A stretch of 45,765 nucleotides of DNA, taken from NCBI GenBank assembly GCA_027486555.1, contig JAIXOX010000075.1:1-45765 (forward strand), read 5' to 3'. Below the pieces are notes generated by a model. The model was not told the origin of the DNA, searched no databases, and was given only the letters and a program-made list of their open reading frames with translations. Source of the DNA: Comamonadaceae bacterium (GTDB lineage Bacteria > Pseudomonadota > Gammaproteobacteria > Burkholderiales > Burkholderiaceae_C). Shown here piece after piece: positions 17,207 through 26,297 of the stretch; within the stretch, counting starts at the first letter, position 1, and every line of letters begins with the position of its first letter. A program made the translations under genes and the position numbers.

Positions 17207-18817
17207 TTAAGCCAGTTCGGCCTCGGCTGTGGTCTGCGCCACCGGGGTAGCCACAGAAGCGGCCGGGGTACGGATCAGGTGGTCAAAGGCGCTCAGCGCG
17301 GCTTTGGCACCTTCACCCGCAGCGATCACAATCTGCTTGAAAGGCACGGTGGTGCAATCGCCCGCGGCGAACACGCCGGGCACGTTGGTGTGGCCTTTGG
17401 CGTCCACCACGATTTCGCCGACTTTGCTCAGCTCAACCGTGCCTTTGAGGAACTCGGTGTTGGGGATCAGGCCAATTTGCACAAACACACCTTCCAACTC
17501 GACCCAATGGTCATCGCCAGTGGTGCGGTCTTTGTAGCGGATGCCGTTGACTTTGCCGCCATCGCCCGTGATTTCAGTGGTCTGCGCGTGGGTGTGGATG
17601 GTGACATTGGACAAGCTCTTGAGCTTGGCCACCAGCACCGCATCGGCCTTGAGCTGGTCGGCAAACTCGAACACCGTGACGTGCTTCACGATGCCCGCCA
17701 AATCAATGGCCGCTTCGATGCCGGAGTTGCCACCACCGATCACCGCAGTGCGCTTGCCCTTGAACAACGGGCCATCGCAATGCGGGCAATAGGCCACACC
17801 CTTGTTTTTGTACTCGGCTTCGCCGGGCACGTTGACATTGCGCCAGCGTGCGCCGGTGGACAAGATCACGGTGCGCGCCTGCAAAGTGCCGCCGTTCTCC
17901 ATCTTGATCTGCACCAGGCCGCCGGCTTCGGTGGCGGGGATGATTTGGGCGGCGCGCTGCAAGTTCATGATGTCCACGCCGTACTGACGCACCTGCGCTT
18001 CGAGCGCAGCGGCAAACTTGGGGCCATCGGTTTCCAGCACCGAGATGTAGTTCTCGATGGCCATGGTGTCGTTGGTCTGGCCACCAAAACGCTCGGCGGC
18101 CACACCCACACGGATGCCTTTGCGGGCGGCGTACACAGCCGCAGCCGCGCCAGCGGGGCCACCACCGACGATCAACACTTCATAGGGGTCCTTGGCGTCG
18201 AGCTTGGCGGCGTCACGCTCACCGGCTTTGGTGTCGAGTTTGGCGACAATTTCTTCCACCGACATGCGGCCTGAGCCGAACACTTGGCCGTTCAAAAAGA
18301 CCATGGGCACGGCCATGATTTCGCGCTCTTGCACTTCTTTCTGGAACGCGCCACCTTCAATCACCACGGTTTTGACCTGCGGGTTGACGATGGCCATGAG
18401 CGACAAGGCCTGCACCACGTCGGGGCAGTTGTGGCAGCTCAGCGACATGTAGACCTCGAAATTGAAGTTGCCTTCAAGGGCCTTGATGCTGTCAATGACG
18501 TCAGCCTCGACCTTGGGGGGATGACCGCCGGTCCACAGCAAGGCCAACACCAAAGAGGTGAACTCGTGGCCCAAAGGCAAGCCCGCAAAACGCACGCCCG
18601 TGCTTTGGCCTTCGCGGGCCACCACAAAAGACGGCTTGCGGGCATCGTTGCCCGAGGTGTCCAAAGTGACTTTGTCCGACAGGCCCACGATGGTCTCCAG
18701 CAGGCTCTTCATGTCGGTGCCCGTCTCGCTGTCGTCCAGCGAAGCGATCAGGCGGATCGGCTGGCGCAGCAAGGCCAGGTATTGCTGAAGTTGGGCTTTG
18801 AGGGTGTCGTCGAGCAT
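17207..18817 (-). CDS. ahpF: Alkyl hydroperoxide reductase subunit F
   Basis: AhpF passes electrons from NADH through FAD and two dithiol centres to AhpC. The 536 residues match E. coli AhpF closely in layout. The N-terminal tandem thioredoxin-like domain has CHNC (Cys128/Cys131), followed by FAD-binding [10 protein letters not shown], an NAD site [10 protein letters not shown] and the catalytic CPHC (Cys344/Cys347). The start ATG has GGAG just upstream. It lies 172 bp downstream of ahpC; the spacer has GC-rich inverted repeats but no clear terminator, so it may be cotranscribed. Confidence 0.98.
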   Translation of the reverse strand: MLDDTLKAQLQQYLALLRQPIRLIASLDDSETGTDMKSLLETIVGLSDKVTLDTSGNDARKPSFVVAREGQSTGVRFAGLPLGHEFTSLVLALLWTGGHPPKVEADVIDSIKALEGNFNFEVYMSLSCHNCPDVVQALSLMAIVNPQVKTVVIEGGAFQKEVQEREIMAVPMVFLNGQVFGSGRMSVEEIVAKLDTKAGERDAAKLDAKDPYEVLIVGGGPAGAAAAVYAARKGIRVGVAAERFGGQTNDTMAIENYISVLETDGPKFAAALEAQVRQYGVDIMNLQRAAQIIPATEAGGLVQIKMENGGTLQARTVILSTGARWRNVNVPGEAEYKNKGVAYCPHCDGPLFKGKRTAVIGGGNSGIEAAIDLAGIVKHVTVFEFADQLKADAVLVAKLKSLSNVTIHTHAQTTEITGDGGKVNGIRYKDRTTGDDHWVELEGVFVQIGLIPNTEFLKGTVELSKVGEIVVDAKGHTNVPGVFAAGDCTTVPFKQIVIAAGEGAKAALSAFDHLIRTPAASVATPVAQTTAEAELA

Positions 18818-18989
18818 GGTGATCTCCGGTTTTCAGGGGGCAGTGAACTTGGACCCGCACTTGTGGCGCAGGCCAGGGAACAGGGTGAATTTGGGGGAAT
18901 TGGGGGGGGAATGCGTTGAGCGCAAGGCACGCAGGCTTGTGGCCCGCATGCGCTGAACTCAGCGCCCTGACCAGCAGGGCACCCGAGAT

Positions 18990-19556
18990 TTAGATCTTGC
19001 CGACCAGGTCGATGGAAGGGGCCAAAGTCTTGGCGCCTTCTTTCCACTTGGCGGGGCACACTTGGCCAGGGTTGGCGGCGGTGTACTGTGCGGCTTTCAG
19101 CTTGCGCAGGGTCTCGGACACGTCGCGGGCGATCTCGTTGGAGTGCACCTCGGCGGTCTTGATCATGCCTTCGGGGTTGATGATGAAGGTGCCGCGCAAA
19201 GCCAGGCCCTCTTCTTCAATGTGCACGCCAAATGCGCGTGTCAGGGTGTGCGTCGGGTCGCCAACCAAGGGGAACTTGGCCTTGCCCACGGCAGGCGATG
19301 TCTCGTGCCAGACTTTGTGCGAGAAGTGGGTGTCGGTGGTCACGATGTAAACCTCGGCACCGGCTTTCTGGAAATCGGCGTAGTTGTCAGCCGCGTCTTC
19401 GATTTCTGTGGGGCAGTTGAAGGTGAAGGCTGCGGGCATGAAAATCAGCACGGACCACTCGCCCTTGAGGGTTTCGTTGGACACTTGCACAAACTTGCCA
19501 TTGTGGAAAGCTTGGGTCTTAAAAGGCTGGACTTGGGTATTGATCAAAGAGGACAT
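18990..19556 (-). CDS. ahpC: Alkyl hydroperoxide reductase subunit C (2-Cys peroxiredoxin)
   Basis: AhpC reduces H2O2 and organic peroxides. The 188-residue protein has the peroxidatic Cys48 in FTFNCPTE and the resolving Cys167 in GQVCPAKW, both at standard positions. The ATG at 19556 (MSSLINTQVQ) has AGGAAA upstream and is preferred to the open extension to 19619. An OxyR-like operator and a TATGAT -10 element precede it. Its neighbour ahpF encodes its reductase. Confidence 0.98.
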   Translation of the reverse strand: MSSLINTQVQPFKTQAFHNGKFVQVSNETLKGEWSVLIFMPAAFTFNCPTEIEDAADNYADFQKAGAEVYIVTTDTHFSHKVWHETSPAVGKAKFPLVGDPTHTLTRAFGVHIEEEGLALRGTFIINPEGMIKTAEVHSNEIARDVSETLRKLKAAQYTAANPGQVCPAKWKEGAKTLAPSIDLVGKI

Positions 19557-19614
19557 GGTCATTTCCTTAGGGTGGTTTAAAAAAACTATCGAATGAGAAA
19601 ACTCATTGGTCGCA

Positions 19615-19679
19615 ATCATAATGCAACCTAGGGTTTCTACTCATGAGTAGTTTCTATCGAGCCCATAGGAAAAAGCTTT
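19615..19679 (-). promoter_or_regulatory. ahpC promoter with candidate OxyR site
   Basis: Read toward ahpC, the tetranucleotides AAAG-N7-CTAT-N7-ATAG-N7-TCAT (19679 down to 19643) match the OxyR pattern ATAG-N7-CTAT-N7-ATAG-N7-CTAT at 13 of 16 positions, with perfect central elements and spacing. A -10 hexamer TATGAT (19620-19615) lies 22 bp beyond, so the site would abut or overlap the -35, as in OxyR-activated promoters. A separate perfect 14-bp palindrome CTACTCATGAGTAG is at 19637-19650. Confidence 0.6.
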
Positions 19680-19683
19680 CAGC

Positions 19684-20130
19684 TCAAGCTTGCCGATTTG
19701 CTTTTCCACCACCCTGCGCCAAGCCCATGGCCAAAACCAGCCAGGCCAATATCCAGGCCGCGCCGCCCCAAGGCACCAGCGCGCGCAAGGCGTCCCACCC
19801 CAACACATGCCGTGCGTAAAGATTGAAGCTGAACAAGACCAAGCCCACCAGCATGAGCCAGCCCGCTGACTGCAGCCAACGCGATGCCCCAAATACCCGC
19901 AACGCCAGCCCGGTGAACAACAAGCCCAGCGAGTGAAATTGCTGCTGACTCAAAGCGGTTTGCACCGCCGTGGGCACGCCCCCTGCGAACACCGGCAAAT
20001 GCGCGAAGGCGGCGCTGAACACCACGCTGGAACAAGCGCTGATGGCCCCCAGCACCAGAAACCATCGGGCAGAGAAGGGCCAGACTTGAAACGAGGAAAC
20101 AGTGGTGTTTGCAGAAGACGGGCTGGGCAT
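19684..20130 (-). CDS. DUF423-family small membrane protein
   Basis: The roughly 148-residue protein has four membrane helices. The order of motifs resembles DUF423 (YgdD-like): AVQTALSQQQFHSLGLLFTGL in the middle, then LVGLVLFSFNLYARHVLG and LVPWGGAAWILAWLVLAMG at the end. The function of the family is unknown. The ATG at 20130 is taken as start; a GTG at 20178 would add 16 residues, and neither has a strong ribosome binding site. It ends just upstream of the OxyR-like site of ahpC on the same strand. Confidence 0.65.
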   Translation of the reverse strand: MPSPSSANTTVSSFQVWPFSARWFLVLGAISACSSVVFSAAFAHLPVFAGGVPTAVQTALSQQQFHSLGLLFTGLALRVFGASRWLQSAGWLMLVGLVLFSFNLYARHVLGWDALRALVPWGGAAWILAWLVLAMGLAQGGGKANRQA

Positions 20131-20267
20131 GAGGGGTCCGGGCAAAAGGTGGAAAAAGCAACCCGCGCATTGGAGCACGACTTTGTGCGACCGATTTGAT
20201 TTTCATCAGACACAGAAGCTGAGCGTGGGCGCACAGTGAAACCTCATCTATTCCACTGGAGTTCCTC

Positions 20268-20396
20268 ATGAAAATCCTGAGCGATTTGTTTTCCACCGAT
20301 TACGGGCTGATGAGTTTGGCTGTGATTGTGTTCATGCTGTTCATGGGCGCTTTCTTCTTGCGCATGTTCTTTCACAAAATGAACCATAACGAATAA
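20268..20396 (+). CDS. DUF3149-like single-pass mini-protein (42 residues)
   Basis: This short gene encodes a protein starting MKILSDLFSTDYGLMSLAVI with one membrane helix (about 13-33) and a basic MFFHKMNHNE tail. The pattern M-K-x-L-S-D-L-F-x-T-D-x-G-L-x-S is what I know from the DUF3149 family of small betaproteobacterial membrane proteins. GGAG lies 6 nt before the ATG. It is a lone plus-strand gene convergent with cfa (20 bp between stops). The function is unknown. Confidence 0.75.
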   Translation: MKILSDLFSTDYGLMSLAVIVFMLFMGAFFLRMFFHKMNHNE

Positions 20397-20416
20397 GGCA
20401 CCGCATCACAAGGCTT

Positions 20417-21592
20417 TCAAAGCAAAGGCCTGCGGTAACCGCCTGCCTGGCCTCTGGGCGACAGCACCACCTGCCACAACTGGTTGTCTCTGGCCCTGAA
20501 AGTACCTGCGCAGCACAGCAGGTAATACCGCCACATGCGGTAAAAACGTTCGCCATAACGGGCTTTCAACGTGGGCCAGGCGGCCTCAAAGCGTGCATGC
20601 CAGGCCATCAGGGTTTTGTCGTAATCCTCGCCCAAGTTGTGCCAATCCTCCATGACAAACGTGTCCTCGCTGTATTGGGCAATTTCGGACACCGATGGCA
20701 ACACCCCATTCGGAAAAATGTACCGTTCTATCCAAGGGTCGATGCTTGAACCGGCCCTCTTTTTGCCAATGGTGTGGAGCAAAAACAAGCCGTCGTCGCA
20801 CAAGCAGCGGCAGGCCATGTCAAAGTAGGCGCGGTAATTTTTGTGTCCCACATGCTCGAACATGCCGATGGAAGCGATGCGGTCAAAGCGTTGCTCGCCC
20901 TGCGGGTTGAACTGCCGGTAATCGGCCAACTCAAAACGCACGGGCAAATCCCGCGACTTTTGTGCACCCAAACTGGCTTGGGCTTTGGACACCGTGAGCC
21001 CCACGCACTGCACCCGGTAGTGACGGGCCGCAAAGAGCATCAAACTGCCCCAACCGCAACCAATGTCCAGCAGGGTCATGCCGGGTTTCAGTTGCAATTT
21101 TTGGCAGATCAGGTCCAGCTTGGCCTCTTGCGCCTGCGTCAGGGTTTGGGCCACGGTCCAATAACCGCAGCTGTAGGCCATGGACGGGTCCAACATGGCT
21201 TCGTACAAATCGTTGCCCAAGTCGTAATGCATTTCACCCACCTGCCAAGCCCGATGGGATGACTGCAAATTGGTCAGCCGCGCTTTGAGCGATGCCCACA
21301 ACCACCCGGCCCGGCCCACCTGCTCGTCCAGCCGCGCCCGCAAAATCCGGGTGATCAGCTCGTCCACCTGCTCGCAATCCCACCAACCGTCCATGTAGCT
21401 CTCACCCAGTCCCAGACTGCCCCGCGTCAGGATGCGGTCAAACGTGGCCGGGTGGTGCACCCGCATGTCCCAGGGCCTGCTGCCGCCGACCTGGATGTCT
21501 GCCGTGGCCAGCAATTCAGACGCTCGACGCCAGTTGTCGTCGGTGTGCAGCAAAACGGTTTCGTTCTTGTCCCAAGTGAGGTCTGCAGACAT
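20417..21592 (-). CDS. cfa: Cyclopropane-fatty-acyl-phospholipid synthase
   Basis: Cfa adds a methylene group from S-adenosylmethionine to unsaturated acyl chains of membrane phospholipids. The 391-residue protein has an N-terminal lipid-binding region (RILTRGSLGLGESYMDGWWD), the family motif HYDLGNDLYEAMLDPSMAYS, the SAM-binding LLDIGCGWGSL, and GMFEHVGHKNYRAYF with active-site residues. The ATG at 21592 (MSADLTWDKN) with AGGAGA upstream is chosen over the extension to 21616. The length matches the bacterial enzyme. Confidence 0.96.
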   Translation of the reverse strand: MSADLTWDKNETVLLHTDDNWRRASELLATADIQVGGSRPWDMRVHHPATFDRILTRGSLGLGESYMDGWWDCEQVDELITRILRARLDEQVGRAGWLWASLKARLTNLQSSHRAWQVGEMHYDLGNDLYEAMLDPSMAYSCGYWTVAQTLTQAQEAKLDLICQKLQLKPGMTLLDIGCGWGSLMLFAARHYRVQCVGLTVSKAQASLGAQKSRDLPVRFELADYRQFNPQGEQRFDRIASIGMFEHVGHKNYRAYFDMACRCLCDDGLFLLHTIGKKRAGSSIDPWIERYIFPNGVLPSVSEIAQYSEDTFVMEDWHNLGEDYDKTLMAWHARFEAAWPTLKARYGERFYRMWRYYLLCCAGTFRARDNQLWQVVLSPRGQAGGYRRPLL

Positions 21593-21773
21593 GCTTGTCT
21601 CCTGTACAAATGCCAAGCGAACCGGTGGCCCGCATCTTCACCATGCTAAGAAACGCGGCCGACTTTGTACATCCAAAAAAGCCGGTAAACGGCTACCTTG
21701 ATCGTGGTAGTGGATGCCTGTCGTCATCCCGTTTTAGCAGTCCTTCGGGCGCGCGATCTGTGCATAATTGAAG

Positions 21774-21788
21774 TTGACGTAACGTCAA
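21774..21788. promoter_or_regulatory. Perfect 15-bp palindromic operator candidate before the SDR gene
   Basis: TTGACGT-A-ACGTCAA is a perfect inverted repeat about the central base. It sits 6 bp downstream of a CATAAT -10-like hexamer (21763-21768) and 19 bp before the ATG, a typical repressor position. MerR-type LiuR-like regulators of acyl-CoA catabolic genes use ACGT-centred palindromes, but naming the regulator is inference. Confidence 0.6.
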
Positions 21789-21807
21789 TCAAATTCAGGA
21801 GCAACAC

Positions 21808-22566
21808 ATGGACATTCAAGGCAAAGTTTTCATCGTCACCGGCGGCGCATCGGGCTTGGGCGAAGGCACGGCGCGCATGCTGGCGGCCAACGGCGGCAAG
21901 GTGGTGATTGCCGACATGCAGGCCGAAAAAGGCGAGGCCATCGCCAAAGAATTGGGCGGCGCTTTTGTCAAGTGCGATGTGAGCAACGAAGCCGATGGCC
22001 AAGCCGTGGTGGCCCAGGCCGTGGTCATGGGCAAACTGATGGGCCTGGTGAACTGCGCGGGCATTGCCCCTGCAGAAAAAACCGTCGGCAAGAACGGCGC
22101 GCACAACCTGGCCGTCTACACCAAGACCATCATGGTCAACCTGGTGGGCACCTTCAACATGATCCGCTTGGCCTCTGAAGCCATGTGCAAAAACGAGCCA
22201 GAAGCCACCGGCGAGCGCGGCGTGCTGATCAGCACCGCCAGCGTGGCCGCCTATGACGGCCAGATCGGCCAGGCCGCCTACGCCGCATCCAAAGGCGGCG
22301 TGGTCGGCATGACCCTGCCCATTGCCCGCGACCTGGCGCGCAACGGCATCCGCAACATGACGATTGCCCCCGGCATTTTTGGCACCCCCATGCTGTTTGG
22401 CATGCCGCAAGAGGTGCAAGATGCGCTGGCCGCTGGCGTGCCCTTCCCCAGCCGCTTGGGCACACCGAACGACTACGCCAAGCTGGCCAAGCACATCATT
22501 GAAAACGACATGCTCAACGGCGAAGTGATCCGGCTGGATGGGGCGATTCGCCTGGCTCCGAAGTGA
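21808..22566 (+). CDS. SDR-family 3-hydroxyacyl-CoA dehydrogenase (HSD10-like)
   Basis: This 252-residue classical short-chain dehydrogenase has NAD-binding TGGASGLG (12-19), NCAG, the catalytic Ser in [14 protein letters not shown] and YAASK. The long insert ...[33 protein letters not shown] and the [17 protein letters not shown] segment are typical of type II 3-hydroxyacyl-CoA / 2-methyl-3-hydroxybutyryl-CoA dehydrogenases. It probably oxidises a short hydroxyacyl-CoA in isoleucine or fatty-acid breakdown. AGGAG precedes the ATG. It is a single gene under the palindromic operator. Confidence 0.9.
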   Translation: MDIQGKVFIVTGGASGLGEGTARMLAANGGKVVIADMQAEKGEAIAKELGGAFVKCDVSNEADGQAVVAQAVVMGKLMGLVNCAGIAPAEKTVGKNGAHNLAVYTKTIMVNLVGTFNMIRLASEAMCKNEPEATGERGVLISTASVAAYDGQIGQAAYAASKGGVVGMTLPIARDLARNGIRNMTIAPGIFGTPMLFGMPQEVQDALAAGVPFPSRLGTPNDYAKLAKHIIENDMLNGEVIRLDGAIRLAPK

Positions 22567-22587
22567 TCAACCAGCAGCCCCGCTGAC

Positions 22588-23382
22588 TCAGCCCGCCACG
22601 CCCATCCAACTCAAGGCGAACCAAGCTGCGATGTATGCGCTCGTGAAAGTCAGCACCACGGGCACGGCCGCCTTCCCTGCCACCCGCTCAGCAAGGATGC
22701 CCGCCAATGGGATGAATTGCTGAGCGTGAACGGCCAAAAAATGCGCGGGACGCAAGTCTTGCCAGGTGTGCCAGCCCACCACCGGCCAGCCCACACCCGC
22801 AGGCGGCTGCTTTGCCCCCAGCATGAAGCCACTCACGGTGGACAGCACAAAGGTCAGGGCCAAGCCCAAAAGCACCGCCAAAACAGTGGGAGTGAGCACC
22901 GCTGTCCCCAAAGCTTTCCAAATGCCCCACGCCAGCCAGGCTTGCGACGCCACCAAGCCCACCGCTGCAACCGCCATCAGGCCAAACAACATCGCCCGCA
23001 CAGGGTCGGTCGTGTTGTAGTGCGAGCCCTCACCGAGCGACGCTTGGTAAGTGATGTACACCACCTCAAACAAAGAGGTGACGATGATCAAAGCAGCGAT
23101 CCACTGAAAGCTTTGTTCGTGGCCTACCTCACCAGGCACCAGCGTGGTCAACCACACGGTGGTCAAGGCAAACAGCGCCGTGCCCGCCATGAACTTCATC
23201 GGCTTGGCCCAAATGCCCACCTCGCGGAGCGTGCGCACATCAACCCAAGACAAGGCCAAGGAGGGCAGCAGAGCCATGGCCATCAACAGCGCATATGCAC
23301 AGAGTATTTTTTGTGCTGTGCTCAGCCCCGACCACGCCAGTACGGAGCCGCCCAGGCTTTCAGCAAACGGTAAAGACGACAT
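22588..23382 (-). CDS. Uncharacterised multi-pass membrane protein
   Basis: I do not recognise the family with certainty. The 264-residue protein has about seven hydrophobic helices, with polar loops WAKPMKFMAGTALF, YQASLGEGSHYNTTDPVRA and GVGWPVVGWHTWQDLRPAHFLAVHAQQFIP (several His/Trp). The ATG at 23382 (MSSLPFAESL) has GAGGGG upstream and is preferred; the frame stays open to 23421, where the residues EGVN occur twice because of an imperfect local duplication. It is convergent with the SDR gene (21 bp apart). No functional inference is justified beyond an integral membrane location. Confidence 0.7.
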   Translation of the reverse strand: MSSLPFAESLGGSVLAWSGLSTAQKILCAYALLMAMALLPSLALSWVDVRTLREVGIWAKPMKFMAGTALFALTTVWLTTLVPGEVGHEQSFQWIAALIIVTSLFEVVYITYQASLGEGSHYNTTDPVRAMLFGLMAVAAVGLVASQAWLAWGIWKALGTAVLTPTVLAVLLGLALTFVLSTVSGFMLGAKQPPAGVGWPVVGWHTWQDLRPAHFLAVHAQQFIPLAGILAERVAGKAAVPVVLTFTSAYIAAWFALSWMGVAG

Positions 23383-23675
23383 GTTGACCCCCTCAATGTT
23401 GACACCTTCTACCATTGTCATTCACTGATATGTCGATCGAAGACGCTGGTCTTGTGATCCACCCGGACATGGGGTTTGCCACACGCCCATACCTGCTTTT
23501 TTCCAAATGGCCCGGCAGTTGGGCGAGATGGAGGCCCACCGGCTTTTGCCTCAACTGAAGGCAGCGTTGCAAAGTTCGCAAATTTTGAAACCTTAAAATG
23601 AATATGGAATAAATTCAAAGGCCCCATCGCCACCATCGAGCGGGCAAATGCGTTTGTCTACCAAATAGGGAACAC

Positions 23676-25490
23676 ATGAAAACACCTTTGCCTTTGAGCC
23701 TGATCTTGCTGGCGCTTTTGAGCGCCTGCAGCACCCAGCCCCCCAGCAACGCCCTGCGTTACAGCGTGCCCGATCAGGCCATGCAACCCGAAGCGGCCAG
23801 CGGCAACAACACCAAACCAGGCTGGGCCTTCACGCGCCAAGCCGTGGCTGCAGCCAATCCCTTGGCCACCGATGCGGGGCACCAAGTGCTTCGTGCAGGC
23901 GGCTCGGCGCTCGATGCCGCCATTGCTGTGCAAATGGTGCTGGGCCTGGTGGAGCCGCAGTCGAGCGGCATTGGCGGCGGCGCGTTTTTGCTGCACTTTG
24001 ATGGCCAAAAAGTCACGGCGCACGACGGGCGCGAGACCGCCCCCGCTGGCGCACGCGGCGACATGTTTCTAGACCAGGGCAAACCGCTGCCGTTCGCGGA
24101 TGCCGTGCAAAGCGGCCATTCGGTGGGCGTGCCCGGTGTGGTGCGCATGCTGGAGGCAGCGCACCGCCAGCACGGCCACCTGCCTTGGGCGCAGTTGATG
24201 GCACCCGCCATCACCCTGGCCGAGCAAGGTTTTCGGGTCAGCCCCCGCTTGCACAGCCTGCTGCAAGCCGATGCGCTGCTCAAAAAAGACCCGCTGGCGC
24301 TGCGCTTTTTCTACCAAGCCGATGGCCAAGCCTGGCCCGTAGGCCATGTGCTGCGCAACCCCGAATACGGCCATGTGCTGCGACGCATTGCCGCAGAGGG
24401 CAGCCACGCCCTGCACGAAGGGCCGGTGGCCCAGGCCATGGTGGCACGCACGGCCCAAGCACCCCGCCCTGGCACCCTGAGCCTGCAAGACCTGGCCAAC
24501 TACCAGCCCCGCACGCGCGAGGCCCTGTGTTTTGACCACACCGCCGCATCGCGGGCTTACCGCATCTGCGGCTTCCCGCCACCTTCATCGGGCCAGATCG
24601 CCATCGGACAGATTTTGGGCATGCTGGGCCAGACCCAGGCCCAAGGCCCCGAGCTGGCAGGCGGCCTGCCCGCACCCGACTGGCTGCACCGTTACACCGA
24701 AGCCTCGCGCTTGGCATTTGCGGACCGGGCGCAGTATGTGGCCGACCCTGAATTTGTGAGCGCCCCCGCTGGCGACTGGCGCAGCCTGCTGGCACCCGGC
24801 TACTTGCGCGAACGCAGCCAGCTGATTGGCGACCAAGCCATGAAAGCGGCCCCAGCGGGCCAGCCCGGTGGCAAAACCACCAGTTTTGCCCCCATGCCCC
24901 CACAAACCGAATACGGCACCAGCCACATCAGCGTGGTCGATGCACAAGGCCGCGCCGTGGCCATGACCACCACCATCGAAGCCGCTTTTGGTTCACGCCG
25001 CATGGTCACCACCGACCCGGCTCGCCCTGGTGGCTTTTTGCTCAACAACGAGATGACCGATTTCAGCTTGGCCCCCGCCGACGCGCAGGGCCGCCCGATT
25101 GCCAACCGGGTCGAGCCCGGCAAACGCCCGCGCTCGTCCATGTCGCCCACGCTGGTGTTTGACCAAACCACAGGCCAGTTGCTCATGAGCGGCGGCAGCC
25201 CCGGGGGCGCGGCCATCATCCACTACACCGCCAAGCTGCTCACAGGCACCTTGCACTGGGGCCTGAACGCGCAGCAAGCGATTGACCTGCCCAACTTCGG
25301 CACGCTGGGTGGCCCCACTTTTTTGGAAGCCCAGCGTTTTGACCGCAGCACAATGGACACCCTCAAGGCCCTGGGACATGAGGTTCGCGAAATGGACATG
25401 ACCAGCGGCTTGCAAGCCATTGAACGCACCCCAAAAGGGTGGTTTGGCGGGGCCGACCCCCGGCGCGAAGGCATCGTCAAAGGCGACTGA
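23676..25490 (+). CDS. ggt: Gamma-glutamyltransferase (glutathione hydrolase), lipoprotein
   Basis: GGT cleaves the gamma-glutamyl bond of glutathione and related compounds after self-cleavage into two subunits. The 604-residue precursor has a lipoprotein signal with LLSAC (Cys18). The large subunit has the N-terminal region ANPLATDAGHQVLRAGGSALDAA and GIGGGAFLL, with the substrate-binding Arg in DGRETAP. The predicted self-cleavage and catalytic residue is Thr415 in GTSHISVVD, and the small subunit contains GGSPGGAAII. It should act in the periplasm, tethered to a membrane. It is monocistronic; the 293 bp upstream holds no confident gene. Confidence 0.95.
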   Translation: MKTPLPLSLILLALLSACSTQPPSNALRYSVPDQAMQPEAASGNNTKPGWAFTRQAVAAANPLATDAGHQVLRAGGSALDAAIAVQMVLGLVEPQSSGIGGGAFLLHFDGQKVTAHDGRETAPAGARGDMFLDQGKPLPFADAVQSGHSVGVPGVVRMLEAAHRQHGHLPWAQLMAPAITLAEQGFRVSPRLHSLLQADALLKKDPLALRFFYQADGQAWPVGHVLRNPEYGHVLRRIAAEGSHALHEGPVAQAMVARTAQAPRPGTLSLQDLANYQPRTREALCFDHTAASRAYRICGFPPPSSGQIAIGQILGMLGQTQAQGPELAGGLPAPDWLHRYTEASRLAFADRAQYVADPEFVSAPAGDWRSLLAPGYLRERSQLIGDQAMKAAPAGQPGGKTTSFAPMPPQTEYGTSHISVVDAQGRAVAMTTTIEAAFGSRRMVTTDPARPGGFLLNNEMTDFSLAPADAQGRPIANRVEPGKRPRSSMSPTLVFDQTTGQLLMSGGSPGGAAIIHYTAKLLTGTLHWGLNAQQAIDLPNFGTLGGPTFLEAQRFDRSTMDTLKALGHEVREMDMTSGLQAIERTPKGWFGGADPRREGIVKGD

Positions 25491-25514
25491 GGCGCAGCCA
25501 ACACAAGGTCCTGC

Positions 25515-26198
25515 TCAAACTGAGCGGCCTGTGTCCCGGGCCAACACGGCCCAAGCCATTTGCAGCAAAGCCGCCTCAAAAGCCGGGTTGCCAAGCCATG
25601 GTGACTTTTCCAGGCTGGCACTGCGCAAAGTGCCAATCACCGAACGGGTGAGTACAAACCATTGCGCCGAACTCGGTGAATGCAAGGCAGGGTGCTGAAT
25701 GCGTTCAAAGAAAATAGCCAAGCGTTCCGACACCTGCCTGACGGCGCTGGCCGTTTCGTCCGGCTGCTCCAGCGTCCAGCACGTCCGAATCAAGCTCTGA
25801 CTGAGGCCCTCACCAGTGGCAAAACCGCGAATCAATATGCGGATGGCTTTGCCCAGAAGTTCACGGCCATCGACTTGCTGCACATCGTGCTGGTTTTCCA
25901 GTTCGCTCAAATAGCGCTCAAGCGCTTGCAGCACCAAATCTTTCCCTCTTGCGGCCATGGCCCGCATCAAGGCTTCTTTGCTTGGAAAGTATTGGTACAG
26001 CGTGCCAATTGAAAATCCTGCAGCGGCAGCCACTTTGTTCGTGGTCAACCCGCCCTCGCCATCTTTGTCCAAAATCTGAGCAGCGGCTTTGAACAAGGTT
26101 TGCATGGTTTGCTGCGATCTGGCCTGAGATGGCTGGCGACGCAGGCTGGACGGGGCTTTGGCAGGAGTGGTCGTTTTGACCGCTTTGGCAGAAACCAT
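25515..26198 (-). CDS. TetR-family transcriptional regulator
   Basis: This 227-residue protein has a basic N-terminal extension, a TetR helix-turn-helix at about residues 35-75 (LTTNKVAAAAGFSIGTLYQYFPSKEALM) and an all-helical C-terminal ligand domain. The ATG at 26198 has GAGGGG 7 nt upstream; the frame is open further but that part lies over the promoter and the neighbouring gene. It is divergent from the PF10118 hydrolase gene with 99 bp between, and a palindrome in that gap is the probable operator. The ligand is unknown; lipid or acyl-CoA type is a guess from context. Confidence 0.9.
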   Translation of the reverse strand: MVSAKAVKTTTPAKAPSSLRRQPSQARSQQTMQTLFKAAAQILDKDGEGGLTTNKVAAAAGFSIGTLYQYFPSKEALMRAMAARGKDLVLQALERYLSELENQHDVQQVDGRELLGKAIRILIRGFATGEGLSQSLIRTCWTLEQPDETASAVRQVSERLAIFFERIQHPALHSPSSAQWFVLTRSVIGTLRSASLEKSPWLGNPAFEAALLQMAWAVLARDTGRSV

Positions 26199-26255
26199 GA
26201 AAAAGCCCCTCAAAAAATGTGAGTAAATCGCGAGTTGCAAGGTCTTTACAAAACC

Positions 26256-26268
26256 TGAACAATGTTCA
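26256..26268. promoter_or_regulatory. Candidate TetR operator between the divergent genes
   Basis: TGAACA-A-TGTTCA is a perfect 6+1+6 palindrome. It overlaps the AACAAT -10-like hexamer (26258-26263) of a candidate hydrolase promoter whose -35 is TTGCAA (26235-26240, 17-bp spacer), so binding would block transcription. Confidence 0.6.
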
Positions 26269-26297
26269 CATTCTGACCGATCACCCAAGGTATCTCC

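Noticed and set aside
18818..18989. GC-rich inverted repeats and G-runs between ahpC and ahpF as a terminator
   Set aside because: The best stem (GCCCTG/CAGGGC) has no T-run on the minus strand, so termination is not supported.
23430..23596. Two short plus-strand frames upstream of ggt (a 42-residue frame from 23430 and a helical 29-residue frame from 23507)
   Set aside because: No ribosome binding site, no recognised family and no supporting context; at most an old gene remnant.
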